Origin: a bacterium
Lineage (GTDB): Bacteria > Verrucomicrobiota > Verrucomicrobiia > Limisphaerales > UBA11358
Assembly: GCA_021813325.1 (NCBI GenBank)
Contig: JAKALA010000006.1
Coordinates: forward strand, 1 to 64,000
Direction: 5' to 3'
Length of the DNA: 64,000 bases
The notes under the pieces were generated by a model, which was given only the letters and a program-made list of their open reading frames with translations, made no database searches and was not told the origin of the DNA. Made by a program: the position numbers and the translations under genes. This document shows positions 19,726 through 30,080 of the stretch, one piece after another. Each line of letters starts with the position of its first letter. The stretch's first letter is position 1.

Positions 19726-19771
19726 CAGCCATGAGCACACCGAAGAGAACTTCTCAAATAAACTTCGGCGA
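19459..19771 (+). repeat. Direct repeat, copy B
   Basis: This is the partner of 16205-16517. After the carB stop it contains an ATG at 19731 reading MSTPKRTSQINFGE, parallel to the start of the cassette nuclease gene. That frame loses similarity after about 15 codons; a frame change then gives DWISLN, which resembles NWITLAN of the intact gene. It is therefore the stub of a related but different nuclease gene. Confidence 0.85.
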
Positions 19772-19789
19772 ACCATCTGCAGGACTGGA

Positions 19790-20956
19790 TCAGCCTAAAC
19801 TTGAAACCAAATCCTGCACGGCCCGGACCAGCACCGCCGCTTCCGCCTGGGTGCCGATCGTGATGCGCAGATAATCGCTAACCTCAGGTGCGCTGAACCA
19901 GCGCACCAGGATTTTACGATCCCGCAACGCTTGCAGCCACGCCTTGGCCGGCAACAGCGGCGGGCGGACCAGAATGAAATTTGTCTGGCTGGGCAAAACC
20001 CGGAATCCGCGCTTTGTCAGTTCGCGGCTCAACCAGGCGCGCGTGGCGATGATTTTTTTGAAACAGGTGCGATAGTATTTCAAATCGCCCAAAGTGGCTT
20101 CCGCCGCAATCTGCCCCAGCCCGTTGACGTTGTAGCTGTCGCGAATTTTGTCCAGCGCGCTGATGAGATCCGCATGCCCGACGAAATAGCCGACGCGCTG
20201 GAAGCACAGCGAGTAAGCCTTGGAAAATGTCCGGGCCACCAGCACATGCGGAAACTTCAGCGCCAGCTTCAGGGCATTTTCTTTGGCGAAATCCACATAG
20301 GCTTCATCCAGCACCAGGACGCCGCGCTGCGCCCGGCAAAGTTTTTCCAGATCAGCCGTCGCGTAGCCGCGTCCGCCCGGCGCATTCGGTGTGGTGACGA
20401 AGGTCAGCGCGGCATCGAAATTCCAGGCTTGGCCGCGTTTGAGTGCGGCGACGTCCGGCATGGAGAAATCCGGCTCCAACGCGACGGCGTTTTTTCCTGC
20501 GCCGTGAATGTCTGCCAGCACCGGATACAATGAATAGCTCGGCGTGAAATATTGGACGATGGCTTTTGCCGAACGGCGATTCTTCGAGCCGGATTTTGGC
20601 TCAACAAACGCGCGCGTGGCGAGCGCCAGCACTTCATCGGAGCCATTGCCGATGAATACGTTTTCCGGCTGGCATCCGTGCAGCCTGGCCAGCTTTTCGC
20701 GGAGCGGTTGCGAGGTGGGATTTGGATACAGCCGCAGCCGGCCATCGACCGCCGCCTTTACGGCCGAAAGGACGCGCGGCGATGGCGGGTAAGGATTTTC
20801 GTTGGTGTTGAGCTTGATCAGCCCTTTGATTTTTGGCTGCTCACCCGGCACGTAAGCGTGCAGGTCGTGAACGAGCGGGCGGATCAGTTGATTTGGTCGG
20901 GGCGTAGCCACAGATTTATTAGAACCAAAAAACGCACCAAAGTCGAGCTTGCGCAT
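19790..20956 (-). CDS. hisC: Histidinol-phosphate aminotransferase
   Basis: This 388-residue fold-type I PLP enzyme has KLNTNENPYPPSP, IGNGSDEVLALATRAF, FVTTPNAPGG, LVLDEAYVDF and the PLP-lysine motif ARTFSKAYSL. The C-terminal LRITIGT is also typical. HisC converts imidazole-acetol phosphate to histidinol phosphate in histidine synthesis. It is last in the hisD-sugE-FAD oxidoreductase-hisC run, 22 bp after the previous gene. The N-terminal 20 residues are longer than usual. Confidence 0.93.
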   Translation of the reverse strand: MRKLDFGAFFGSNKSVATPRPNQLIRPLVHDLHAYVPGEQPKIKGLIKLNTNENPYPPSPRVLSAVKAAVDGRLRLYPNPTSQPLREKLARLHGCQPENVFIGNGSDEVLALATRAFVEPKSGSKNRRSAKAIVQYFTPSYSLYPVLADIHGAGKNAVALEPDFSMPDVAALKRGQAWNFDAALTFVTTPNAPGGRGYATADLEKLCRAQRGVLVLDEAYVDFAKENALKLALKFPHVLVARTFSKAYSLCFQRVGYFVGHADLISALDKIRDSYNVNGLGQIAAEATLGDLKYYRTCFKKIIATRAWLSRELTKRGFRVLPSQTNFILVRPPLLPAKAWLQALRDRKILVRWFSAPEVSDYLRITIGTQAEAAVLVRAVQDLVSSLG

Positions 20957-20978
20957 ACCGGCGCGAGCGAGGCGCGGG

Positions 20979-22574
20979 TCACTTCTTTTGGGAGTCCGGC
21001 GGCGGCCACGCCAGGATTTGGTGGTCGGCCAAAAGCTGTTTTTGAAGTTCCTGGTAAGCCACTTTTTGAACTGGCTCCGAATGATTGATCGCCATCACGG
21101 CCGCCGTTGCCGCCGATTGACCGAGCAACATGAACACCGGTTCCATCCGAATGGAACCGTAAGCGATGTGGGATGCGGATAAACAAACCGGCACCAGCAA
21201 ATTGTCACACTCGCCGGCCCGGGGCACGATGGCGCGGTAGGAAATGGGATAAGGACTCATCGGTGCGACCTGCACATCGCCTTCATTTTCCACATGGCCG
21301 TATCGCACCAGCCGCCGGCAATTGTGCGAATCCATGTTATATGCGGCGAGGCCGATGGAATCCGCCGCCACGATTTTTCCCCGGCAATTATTTTCGGTCA
21401 TGACATAGCTGGACACCATGCGCCGCGCTTCGCGCACATACAACTGGCTTGGCCAGCCGCCGGTGTCGGTAAACTCATCTTTGCACAACCCCCATTGCCG
21501 CATTTCCCGGCGAATTGTGTCAGGGACCTGCGGGCTGGTGGCGAGATACGTCAGCAATCCTTTGGTGTAGTCCAGAATTTCGCGTTCGATCTGCCCGCGT
21601 TCGGCGTAACTTGCATTCGGATAATCATAGTTCATGCCAATGGCATCGGTGGAAAACGGACCATTGTTGTTCACATCGGTTTTTTCCGGCGTCACCATGT
21701 CGATCTTGAGAAAATTTCCCAAGTTTGGTTTCCGGTGCGCCGCTGTCAGCGCGTCGAAATACCGGCCCAGCAATTCATATTTTTGCGGGTTGTAATTTTC
21801 CGGCGGCTCAATGGGAATTTGGTTGGTTGGATTCTTGGTCAGACACAGGCGGAGGTTGTAAGTCTGCACAGACGCATCGCCATCGCCCGGAATGCCGAAT
21901 GCCGCGGGTTGAACAAACGGCAAAAGGCCGCTGGCCGGATCGCCCGGCATCACATAGGGATCAACCGGCACGATAAATTGATGTTTGGGTGTTTTGGCGC
22001 GGATGCCATCCAAGGTTTCGCCGTAAACGTAGTTGGCTTCGCGACCGACAAAAAAACTCACTCCGGCCTTTGCCATCAAATCACCTTCGTAAGTGGCGTC
22101 GATGAACACCCGCGCCTGAAAAATATTCCCGGCTTGTGAAGTAATCGTTTCTATCTTCGCGCTTCGCTTTTGAACCGACGCCAGTTGCTGGTGCAGAAAC
22201 ACCGGAATGTTTTGCATGTCCAGCATTTGTTTGAATTCCCTTTCAGCCACGCTTGGTTCGAAGGTCCACGCCTCCGGCTTGCCGTAATATTTTCCCAGCC
22301 GGCGATAGAAATCGCGCGCCAGCCCGCCAATCGCGGCTTTGTTGCCGATGTCCGTCCAGCCGAGTCCGCCGGCGGTCAAACCACCGAGATGACCGGACGG
22401 TTCGACCACCACCACGGTCTTGCCCATCCGGGCGGCCTGGACGGCGGCAATGACGCCCGCCGACGTGCCGCCAAAAACACAAACATCCGATTTCACCACG
22501 CCGGCCAGGGCGGACTGCAGAGCGAGCGCCAGCATACCCGCCAGCACAGTGAAAGTTTTGCAGCCAATCTTCAT
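20979..22574 (-). CDS. Exported FAD-dependent oxidoreductase
   Basis: This 531-residue protein has a signal peptide (MKIGCKTFTVLAGMLALALQ). The FAD-binding Rossmann motif VCVFGGTSAGVIAAVQAARMG is followed by VVVVEPSGHLGGLTAGGLG and later FIDATYEGDLMAKAGV. The C-terminal SASHIAYGSIRMEPVFMLLG and QSAATAAVMAI fit the FAD_oxidored family, which is abundant in Planctomycetes and Verrucomicrobia and often linked to glycan use. The substrate is unknown. It sits inside a his-gene run without an obvious link to histidine synthesis. Confidence 0.85.
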   Translation of the reverse strand: MKIGCKTFTVLAGMLALALQSALAGVVKSDVCVFGGTSAGVIAAVQAARMGKTVVVVEPSGHLGGLTAGGLGWTDIGNKAAIGGLARDFYRRLGKYYGKPEAWTFEPSVAEREFKQMLDMQNIPVFLHQQLASVQKRSAKIETITSQAGNIFQARVFIDATYEGDLMAKAGVSFFVGREANYVYGETLDGIRAKTPKHQFIVPVDPYVMPGDPASGLLPFVQPAAFGIPGDGDASVQTYNLRLCLTKNPTNQIPIEPPENYNPQKYELLGRYFDALTAAHRKPNLGNFLKIDMVTPEKTDVNNNGPFSTDAIGMNYDYPNASYAERGQIEREILDYTKGLLTYLATSPQVPDTIRREMRQWGLCKDEFTDTGGWPSQLYVREARRMVSSYVMTENNCRGKIVAADSIGLAAYNMDSHNCRRLVRYGHVENEGDVQVAPMSPYPISYRAIVPRAGECDNLLVPVCLSASHIAYGSIRMEPVFMLLGQSAATAAVMAINHSEPVQKVAYQELQKQLLADHQILAWPPPDSQKK

Positions 22575-22583
22575 GACAAAATT

Positions 22584-22910
22584 TTAACCAGCGCGGCCGG
22601 AAAAGAGTTTTAGTCCGACGGTTCCCGCGACAATCATCACCAGACAAACAATCCGCGCCACTTCCCGCGGCTCATTGAAAAGGATCATGCCCAACGCGGC
22701 TGTGCCGGCGGCGCCAATGCCCGTCCACACGGCATAAACCGTGCCCAGCGGAATCATTTTCAGCGCCAGCGACATGAAGTAAAAGCTGACCGCCATCATG
22801 GCCACCGTGGCGACCGTGGGCCAAAGCCGGGTAAAGCCGTGGGTGTATTTCAAGCCGACGGCCCAGCCGATTTCCATGATGCCCGCCAGAACGAGGTAAA
22901 CCCAATGCAT
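22584..22910 (-). CDS. sugE: SMR-family guanidinium exporter (Gdx/SugE)
   Basis: This 108-residue protein has four transmembrane segments. The signature AGIMEIGWAVGLKYTHGFTR, with the essential Glu in the first helix, and GTVYAVWTGIGAAGTAALG match SugE/Gdx of the small multidrug resistance family. Gdx proteins export guanidinium, with protons as counter-ion. It begins three bases after the hisD stop, so it is co-transcribed. No guanidine riboswitch could be found in this position. Confidence 0.9.
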   Translation of the reverse strand: MHWVYLVLAGIMEIGWAVGLKYTHGFTRLWPTVATVAMMAVSFYFMSLALKMIPLGTVYAVWTGIGAAGTAALGMILFNEPREVARIVCLVMIVAGTVGLKLFSGRAG

Positions 22911-22913
22911 GGC

Positions 22914-24206
22914 TTATTTAAAACGCGCTTCCGCGCTTTTGCCGTGGGCGCCAAGTCCTTCGAGCGCGGCGAATTTGCCCACGGATTTCAGCGCTTTTTT
23001 CAACGCGGCGCGGTTGTATTCCACCACGCTGGTGCGGCGCTGGAATTGATCCACGGTAAGGCCGGCGAACGAAGCGCCCGCGCCGTCCGTGGGCAAAACG
23101 TGACTTGGCCCGGCAACGTAATCGCCCAAAACGGTGGGCGACCAGTTGCCCAGGAAAATGGCGCCGGCGGTGACGATGCCGTGGCTGACGTTGGCGGCGT
23201 CGCGGGTGATCACTTCGCAGTGTTCGGGAGCCAGATCGTTCGCCAGCTCCACGCCTTCCACAATGCTCGGCACCTGGATCAGCCATGTGTTGCGGTCGAG
23301 CACGCGCCGGATGAAAGCGCGCCGCGCCAGCTTGGGCAGTTGTTTGGAAATTTCCTTTTCAACCGCCTGGAGAATTTTGGCGGACGAGGTGACGAGCCAG
23401 ACGCGTTCATGGCCGGAGCCGTGTTCCGCCTGGGCGAGCATGTCGGCGGCGATGAATTTGGGGTTGGCGGTGTCGTCCGCCAGCACCAGTAAATCGCTGG
23501 GACCGGCCAGCAAATCCACCGCCACGCGGCCAAAGACGAGCCGTTTGGCCATGGAGACGTAGGCGTTGCCGGGGCCGAAAATTTTCTGCACGCGGCCAAT
23601 CGTCTTGGTGCCGTATGCCAGCGCCGCGATGGCCTGCGCGCCGCCCACACGGTAAATTTCCGTGGCGCCCGCCGCCCGCGCGGCGAAGATGATGGCGGGA
23701 TTGATGGAGCCATCCTTGCCGCATGGCGTGGCGACGACAATTTGCCGGCAGCCGGCCACCTTCGCGAGGGTGATGGTCATCAGCGCCGTGGAGACGAGCG
23801 GCGCCGTGCCGCCCGGGATGTAAACGCCCACGCGCTGAAACGCATCGAATTTTTCCCCGACGCTGGCCCCGTGGGAATTTTTGCCGCACCAGGGTTTGCG
23901 TTTGGATTTTTTGGCAAAGGCGGCAATGTTCGCCTCCGCTTCTTCCACGGCGTTGCGCAACGAATCATCCGCCACGAGCGAGGCGTTGAAGAGTTCCGCT
24001 TGGGTGACGGCGAGTTGATCGGCCGTAAGTTTGGCCCCGTCGAATTTGGCGGTAAATTCCAGAACGGCGTCATTACCGCGCGCCTGCACCGCCTCCAAAA
24101 TGGCGCGGGTGCGCCGTTCAATGTCGGCATCAAAAAGACTGGGGCTGGCCGTGGCTTCACGGAGCCGGGCCGGGAAATTTTTGTCGGTGTGGCGGACGGT
24201 TTTCAT
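22914..24206 (-). CDS. hisD: Histidinol dehydrogenase
   Basis: This 430-residue enzyme has family motifs in order: RVGVYIPGGTAPLVSTALM, VATPCGKDGSINPA, YRVGGAQAIAALAYGT, KIFGPGNAYVSMAKR and GPSDLLVLAD. AQAEHGSGHERVWLV and LAPEHCEVI follow. HisD oxidises L-histidinol to histidine in two NAD-dependent steps with zinc. It opens the minus-strand run hisD-sugE-FAD oxidoreductase-hisC. The ATG at 24206 matches the usual start. Confidence 0.95.
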   Translation of the reverse strand: MKTVRHTDKNFPARLREATASPSLFDADIERRTRAILEAVQARGNDAVLEFTAKFDGAKLTADQLAVTQAELFNASLVADDSLRNAVEEAEANIAAFAKKSKRKPWCGKNSHGASVGEKFDAFQRVGVYIPGGTAPLVSTALMTITLAKVAGCRQIVVATPCGKDGSINPAIIFAARAAGATEIYRVGGAQAIAALAYGTKTIGRVQKIFGPGNAYVSMAKRLVFGRVAVDLLAGPSDLLVLADDTANPKFIAADMLAQAEHGSGHERVWLVTSSAKILQAVEKEISKQLPKLARRAFIRRVLDRNTWLIQVPSIVEGVELANDLAPEHCEVITRDAANVSHGIVTAGAIFLGNWSPTVLGDYVAGPSHVLPTDGAGASFAGLTVDQFQRRTSVVEYNRAALKKALKSVGKFAALEGLGAHGKSAEARFK

Positions 24207-24264
24207 GCGTGCAGGCTAGTGGAAGGACTGGGGAAAGTCAAAGCACGCACCGGCCGCAAGTGAT

Positions 24265-25143
24265 TCAGCGTTTCCGAAAATTGAAGCCAAATCCGAGCGC
24301 CACGCCCGCGCCGGCCAGCAACGCAAAGGGGGATGGTTCGGGCACGGTGGCGGAAATCCACGGAGCGAAAGTCGATACGCGGCCAAACCCGCTGAGATCG
24401 CCGTAATCTGAGTTCGCCGTGCCATCAGCATTTGCGCTGAAGGAGATGACGCCGGCAAGATAGGTTTGCGAGTTGACGGTGATGAACACGCCGCCGCCGC
24501 TGTCGCCGGGCGCCACGCAACCTTCCAACGGCAGGGGCGTGGCGCTTCCAAAGCCGTTGTCGGCGGTGGAATGCGGATTGTCAAAATCGCTGACGAGTAT
24601 CAAATACGCCGCGCCCAGATCGCCATCGATGACGTTTTGAAAGGCGCGCTTTTGGCCATCCAGCGTAGTCCAGCCGGTCAGTCCGGTGCCGGTATAGCCG
24701 TAACCGACGTAGGTGCCGACCTGTCCCATTTCCGCTGATCCCGTATAAATCGTCGCCGGCGTCACGCCCGCCACGGGAGAACCCAGATGCACCAGGCCGA
24801 AATCCGAGCCGTTGTAGGAACTGCCTGTCCACCCCGGATTTTTCAGAATTTCCGTGGAGGCGTAGGAATTGCCGTTGATGGTGAACGTGCCCGACGTGGC
24901 GGCATCCAGCATGTGCGCGGCGGTCAGCACCCAATCCGGCGCAATCAACGTGCCGCAACCGGTGTAACCCCAACTGTTGACGAATAATCCCACGCTCGCG
25001 TAAGCCGCCTGAGCCGCCAGATCCAAATAATTGCTGTCGGGCACATCATCCCGAATCGTGGCGCATTGGACCGTATTCGGCATGAGTGCCATCGAAGCGA
25101 CCAGCCCAAGCCCTAAAATCACGCCGTTTTTTACCAAAGTCAT
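24265..25143 (-). CDS. PEP-CTERM trypsin-like serine protease
   Basis: The protein has about 292 residues from ATG 25143; ATG 25164 would add seven. It carries a signal peptide and an S1-family domain with LTAAHMLDA (His), GSDFGLVHL (Asp) and GDSGGGVF (Ser). The C terminus is an exosortase tag, VPEPSPFALLAGAGVALG, followed by FRKR. It is predicted to be an exported, surface-sorted protease. The upstream gene pyrF is divergent. Confidence 0.87.
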   Translation of the reverse strand: MTLVKNGVILGLGLVASMALMPNTVQCATIRDDVPDSNYLDLAAQAAYASVGLFVNSWGYTGCGTLIAPDWVLTAAHMLDAATSGTFTINGNSYASTEILKNPGWTGSSYNGSDFGLVHLGSPVAGVTPATIYTGSAEMGQVGTYVGYGYTGTGLTGWTTLDGQKRAFQNVIDGDLGAAYLILVSDFDNPHSTADNGFGSATPLPLEGCVAPGDSGGGVFITVNSQTYLAGVISFSANADGTANSDYGDLSGFGRVSTFAPWISATVPEPSPFALLAGAGVALGFGFNFRKR

Positions 25144-25265
25144 GGGAATAGACTCCACAGCCATGCGTCACCGTCAAGGCTTATCGGCGGCACTTTCGCG
25201 CCATCGCCACGACATCATCATTTTAGTTTTTTGCCTGGGACGTGTGGCTTTGCTAGGCTGACGTC

Positions 25266-25970
25266 GTGCGTAATCCAATCATCGTGGCGCTCGACGTGCC
25301 GTCGGCGGACCAAGCTTTGAAACTGGCGGAACAGGTCGCCCCGGCGGTGGGGGCTTTTAAAATCGGCAAGGAACTTTTTGTCGCCGCCGGACCGGACATC
25401 GTGAAACGCGTTCGCGCCACGGGAGCCAGCGTGTTTTTGGACCTGAAATTTCATGACATTCCCAACACGGTGGCCAAGGCGGTGGCTTCCGCCGCGCGGC
25501 TGGACGTGCAAATGCTTACCATCCACACCAGCGGCGGCAGTGAAATGATGCGCGCCGCGGAAAAGTCCGCCAACGAAACGGCCAAGGCGCTGGGAACGGA
25601 AGCGCCACTGGTTCTGGGTGTGACGGTTTTGACGAGCATGGACAGCCCTGCGTTGAGTGAAATTGGCTGTTTGCCCAACGTGGGGCACCAAGTGGAACGG
25701 CTGGCCGCGCTGGCGGTGCAATCGGGTTTGCGTGGTCTGGTTTGTTCCCCGCTGGAAATCATGGCGCTGCGACAGATTTTGCCGGCTCATATTCAATTGG
25801 TCACGCCCGGCATCCGCACCGGCGCGGAAAAAGCCGACGACCAGAAACGCACCTTGTCGCCGCGCGAAGCCATGCAGGCGGGCGCCAGTTGGCTGGTGGT
25901 GGGGCGTCCGATTTACGCGGCGGAAAATCCGCGCGCCGCCGCCGAGAGCATTTTGCAATCGCTCGCCTGA
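25266..25970 (+). CDS. pyrF: Orotidine 5'-phosphate decarboxylase
   Basis: This 234-residue protein has a GTG start at 25266. IIVALDVPSADQALKLAEQV opens the TIM barrel, and the catalytic motif DLKFHDIPNTVAKA lies at about residues 59-72. The phosphate-binding end TPGIRTGAEKADDQKR and WLVVGRPIYAA completes the family pattern. PyrF makes UMP in the last step of pyrimidine synthesis. The upstream protease gene is divergent. Confidence 0.95.
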   Translation: MRNPIIVALDVPSADQALKLAEQVAPAVGAFKIGKELFVAAGPDIVKRVRATGASVFLDLKFHDIPNTVAKAVASAARLDVQMLTIHTSGGSEMMRAAEKSANETAKALGTEAPLVLGVTVLTSMDSPALSEIGCLPNVGHQVERLAALAVQSGLRGLVCSPLEIMALRQILPAHIQLVTPGIRTGAEKADDQKRTLSPREAMQAGASWLVVGRPIYAAENPRAAAESILQSLA

Positions 25971-26234
25971 GACGCCCGCGAGAGCCGGCTTGAAAAAGGA
26001 AAAACGCACACAACGCTTGATTTGACTGGTTTTTCTGTGGGCCATTCTTCGTGGTAGCGCCGTTGAGGCGATGAAAATCACTATTTACGACACGGACCTC
26101 ACCCACGACCCATGGCGCCTGATCCGCCGTTTCCTGCCCAAATCTTTTCCCAAGTGCAGACCGTCGATCACCAACCATTCCCCGCAGTGGCCCCGCAACG
26201 GCCTGCTGGCCCGGCTCGTTTTCAGACAGGCACC

Positions 26235-26266
26235 AAAAAAGCCCGCGGCTTGCGCCGCGGGCTTTG
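26235..26266 (-). terminator. Rho-independent terminator of argG
   Basis: GCCCGCGGC and GCCGCGGGC form a nine-base-pair GC stem with a TTGC loop at 26241-26262. Six A on the plus strand (26235-26240) give a U run after the stem for minus-strand transcription. It lies just downstream of argG. Confidence 0.9.
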
Positions 26267-26289
26267 AATTTTACCGGGCGTCGCGGCAA

Positions 26290-27519
<1,230 letters not shown>

Positions 27520-27611
27520 AGTATTTGCTTTAAACCGCGGCGAAATCATCGCTGAACGCCGCGCGGAACGCAAAGTGGAAATGGAGCAGGCCATTCTCGC
27601 CCGGGCGGCTT

Positions 27612-28916
27612 TTATGGCATGGCTTCGGAGGTCGTTTCGCCGCGCATCAATTTGGTCCCGGCGGCCACCATTTTCAGGTAGAAATCGCTGGGCAATCCCT
27701 CGTAAGAAATGAATTTGGACTGGGTGCCGACCGGGACTTTGTTGGTGCATTTGAAAATCGCGGTGCCTTCGTCCATTTCATCAAACATGGCCACGTAAAC
27801 CATGGAAACACCCGCGTGCCTGGCGTTGAGGAATTGGGTCCAAAGAAATTTGCCGCTCTGACGGGGAATCAGGTTGTAGGCCCGGCCATACATGTTGAAC
27901 CAACTGAAGCCGGGAAAAACGACCGGCAGATAATCGATGCCCGCCTTTTGGCACCAAGCGAGATCGGGCTTGAGCAAGGTTTGGGCGTAATCCGCGGCTT
28001 CCTCCTGATTTTTATACCGTCCCACCGTCCAGGGACTGATCACATCCGCCAGCCTGGCAATTTCCAATAATTGAGGATCGTTCACGGCATCTTGCCGTAA
28101 TTCGCGCCAATGGGCGGGCAACCCCAGCATCACGGCGCAACCGCCTGCCGCGGGATCGTTCTTGAAAAATTCCACGAGGCGGCGGCACTCCGCCAGGGTG
28201 TATTGCCGGTCGTCGCTAAACCCAATGCCCCAAATCGCCACCAACGGTTTTCCGCGGTGATGCAGGTAAGCCGGATCTTCCGTGATGGCCATTTCCTGAC
28301 GCAGGACTTTCCAGTCGTTCATGACAGTATCGATCTGGCCGGCGGATAATCCGCTGAGATCATACATCACCGCGTAGGCGCGGCCGTGACGATTCGCGCC
28401 TTCACGACAATTGGCGAGCACCGTGTTGCAAAAGGCCCGGCTGTGCGGGGAACGGACGCTCACGGCAAAGCGCTGCACAAAAACCCCGTCCAAGCCGTAT
28501 TCTTCCATCCATTTGAAGTGACGAAGGACGGTGGCCTTATTATACGAGCTGAACACTTCCGCCGGGCTGCCATCGGGCAATTTGAAACCGGTGGCGTGGC
28601 GTTCTTCGGGAGACAGTTCGGACACATCCGGCCACAAGTCCACCTTGGCATTTCCATCCACCAGATCGCCGCGTTGTTTGGTCCAGTGCTGCCAGCCGGC
28701 CCGCAGGCTGCCATCGTCCGGCGTGCCAAACCAGCCCTGATAACCGCACATCACTTTTCCGGTAAGGGTGGAAGTGTCCACCCCTTTGACCACCAGGCCA
28801 TGGTAAAAACCATTGGTCTCCATGGCTTGGCCGTGCGCCCCGGTTGCGCCGCTGGCAAGCAATCCGAGAACACCGGCCATGATGGCGCAAACGTGATGCT
28901 TGATCGCGTCCAACAT
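27612..28916 (-). CDS. Exported GH99/GH71-like glycoside hydrolase family protein
   Basis: The ATG at 28916 is preferred, and a signal-like hydrophobic stretch ([17 protein letters not shown]) follows. [15 protein letters not shown] near the N-terminal side of the mature domain, [10 protein letters not shown], and [16 protein letters not shown] near the end are features I associate with GH71/99-like proteins of Bacteroidetes and Verrucomicrobia. The last motif holds likely acidic catalytic residues. Endo-alpha-mannanase activity is known for GH99, but the substrate here is unknown. Confidence 0.75.
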   Translation of the reverse strand: MLDAIKHHVCAIMAGVLGLLASGATGAHGQAMETNGFYHGLVVKGVDTSTLTGKVMCGYQGWFGTPDDGSLRAGWQHWTKQRGDLVDGNAKVDLWPDVSELSPEERHATGFKLPDGSPAEVFSSYNKATVLRHFKWMEEYGLDGVFVQRFAVSVRSPHSRAFCNTVLANCREGANRHGRAYAVMYDLSGLSAGQIDTVMNDWKVLRQEMAITEDPAYLHHRGKPLVAIWGIGFSDDRQYTLAECRRLVEFFKNDPAAGGCAVMLGLPAHWRELRQDAVNDPQLLEIARLADVISPWTVGRYKNQEEAADYAQTLLKPDLAWCQKAGIDYLPVVFPGFSWFNMYGRAYNLIPRQSGKFLWTQFLNARHAGVSMVYVAMFDEMDEGTAIFKCTNKVPVGTQSKFISYEGLPSDFYLKMVAAGTKLMRGETTSEAMP

Positions 28917-29315
28917 GAGGTGGGCGTAGTTATGGGCTGACAATTTCGATGCCTGAAACACCCGCAGGCTACCTCAAGTTGGAAAATTCGCCATCCCCGA
29001 AATCGGGTAGTAGGAAAAACGCCCGTTTTGCGCTTTGATGATGAAACCGTCGCATTGCCGGCTCGCCGGTTGCGCCTCCAACTCGCTTTGGGCGGCGGCA
29101 TCGGTAACGTTGCGTTTGGGGTATGGTTGAAGCCGATGTCGCCGCTTCCATTCGATTTCGGGCTTGATCAAAGCGGGCCCACAATCCATCGGGAAGAACT
29201 CGCACCAGGTTTGCTGGCGGTTTCCCAACCGTCCATTCAATCGGGCTTCTGTAGTTTTCTGAAAACAGATGTTTTCGTCCGGTGGATTCGATGTAAAATA
29301 GCGTCAGGTAACATT
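28917..29315. other. Intergenic stretch without recognised gene
   Basis: This region separates the divergent GH99-like and engB genes. Open frames on both strands lack recognisable features. It should contain promoters for both genes, but no convincing boxes were found. Confidence 0.45.
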
Positions 29316-30023
29316 GTGCATATTTCATCAGCCACATTTCTTTGCAGCGCGCCAAACCTGGAGGCCTGTCCGGACGAGTCCCTTCCGGAATTTGCCTTCA
29401 TCGGCCGCTCCAACGTCGGCAAGTCATCGTTGTTGAACGTGCTGGCCGGCGAACAAGGTCTGGCGCGGGTTTCGCCCACGCCCGGATTTACCAAGCTGAT
29501 TAATATTTTCACGATCAACCAATGCTGGCGGCTGGTGGATCTGCCGGGCTACGGCTTCGCCGCCGGCTCGCGCAAGGACAGCAACCGCTTTAATCGCTCC
29601 GTGGCCCAGTATCTCAAAGGCCGGACCAATTTGAGTCTCGTTTTTGCGCTGATCGAATCGGCCCTGCCGCCACAGCCCATTGATATTGAATTCATCGAGT
29701 GGCTGACGCTGAATGAAGTGCCGTTTGTGCTGGTGTTTACCAAGATGGACAAGGCGCCCAAACCACAAGTGGACGCCAATATCGCCGCGTTCATGGAACG
29801 CATCTCCCAATGGTATGCGCAGCCGCCGGCGCATTTTCAATGTTCCGCCCAAACCGGAGCCGGGCGACAGGATTTGCTCGGCGTGGTCGATGAAATTTTA
29901 GACGCCATTCACGCGCAGACCGAGGCGGCACGCGAGATTCCCGCGGCACCGTGGGATGTAAACCCGCAAGCCAGGCCGGCGAAAACCCGCAAGCGCGGCC
30001 CGGACCTCCACCGCCCCTGGTGA
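29316..30023 (+). CDS. engB: Ribosome biogenesis GTPase EngB (YihA/YsxC)
   Basis: GTG at 29316 gives 235 residues starting VHISSATFLCSAPN, which fits the family start; the frame is open further upstream without similarity. GTPase motifs are G1 GRSNVGKSSLLN, G2 TPGFTKLIN, G3 DLPGYGFA, G4 TKMDK and G5 SAQTG. EngB assists assembly of the large ribosomal subunit. The last 25 residues are basic and Pro-rich. The neighbouring PaaK-like gene begins shortly afterwards on the same strand. Confidence 0.94.
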   Translation: MHISSATFLCSAPNLEACPDESLPEFAFIGRSNVGKSSLLNVLAGEQGLARVSPTPGFTKLINIFTINQCWRLVDLPGYGFAAGSRKDSNRFNRSVAQYLKGRTNLSLVFALIESALPPQPIDIEFIEWLTLNEVPFVLVFTKMDKAPKPQVDANIAAFMERISQWYAQPPAHFQCSAQTGAGRQDLLGVVDEILDAIHAQTEAAREIPAAPWDVNPQARPAKTRKRGPDLHRPW

Positions 30024-30080
30024 GCCGGAAACTTTTTGAACGGCGCCCTTGCAATTTTTAAAATCCGCGTATATTGCCCC

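Noticed and set aside
22910-22914. Guanidine riboswitch before the SugE gene
   Set aside because: The gene starts a few bases after hisD, leaving no room for an aptamer.
28969-29355. Minus-strand 128-codon frame between the GH99-like gene and engB
   Set aside because: No signal peptide, domain or conserved pattern, and it overlaps the likely engB start.
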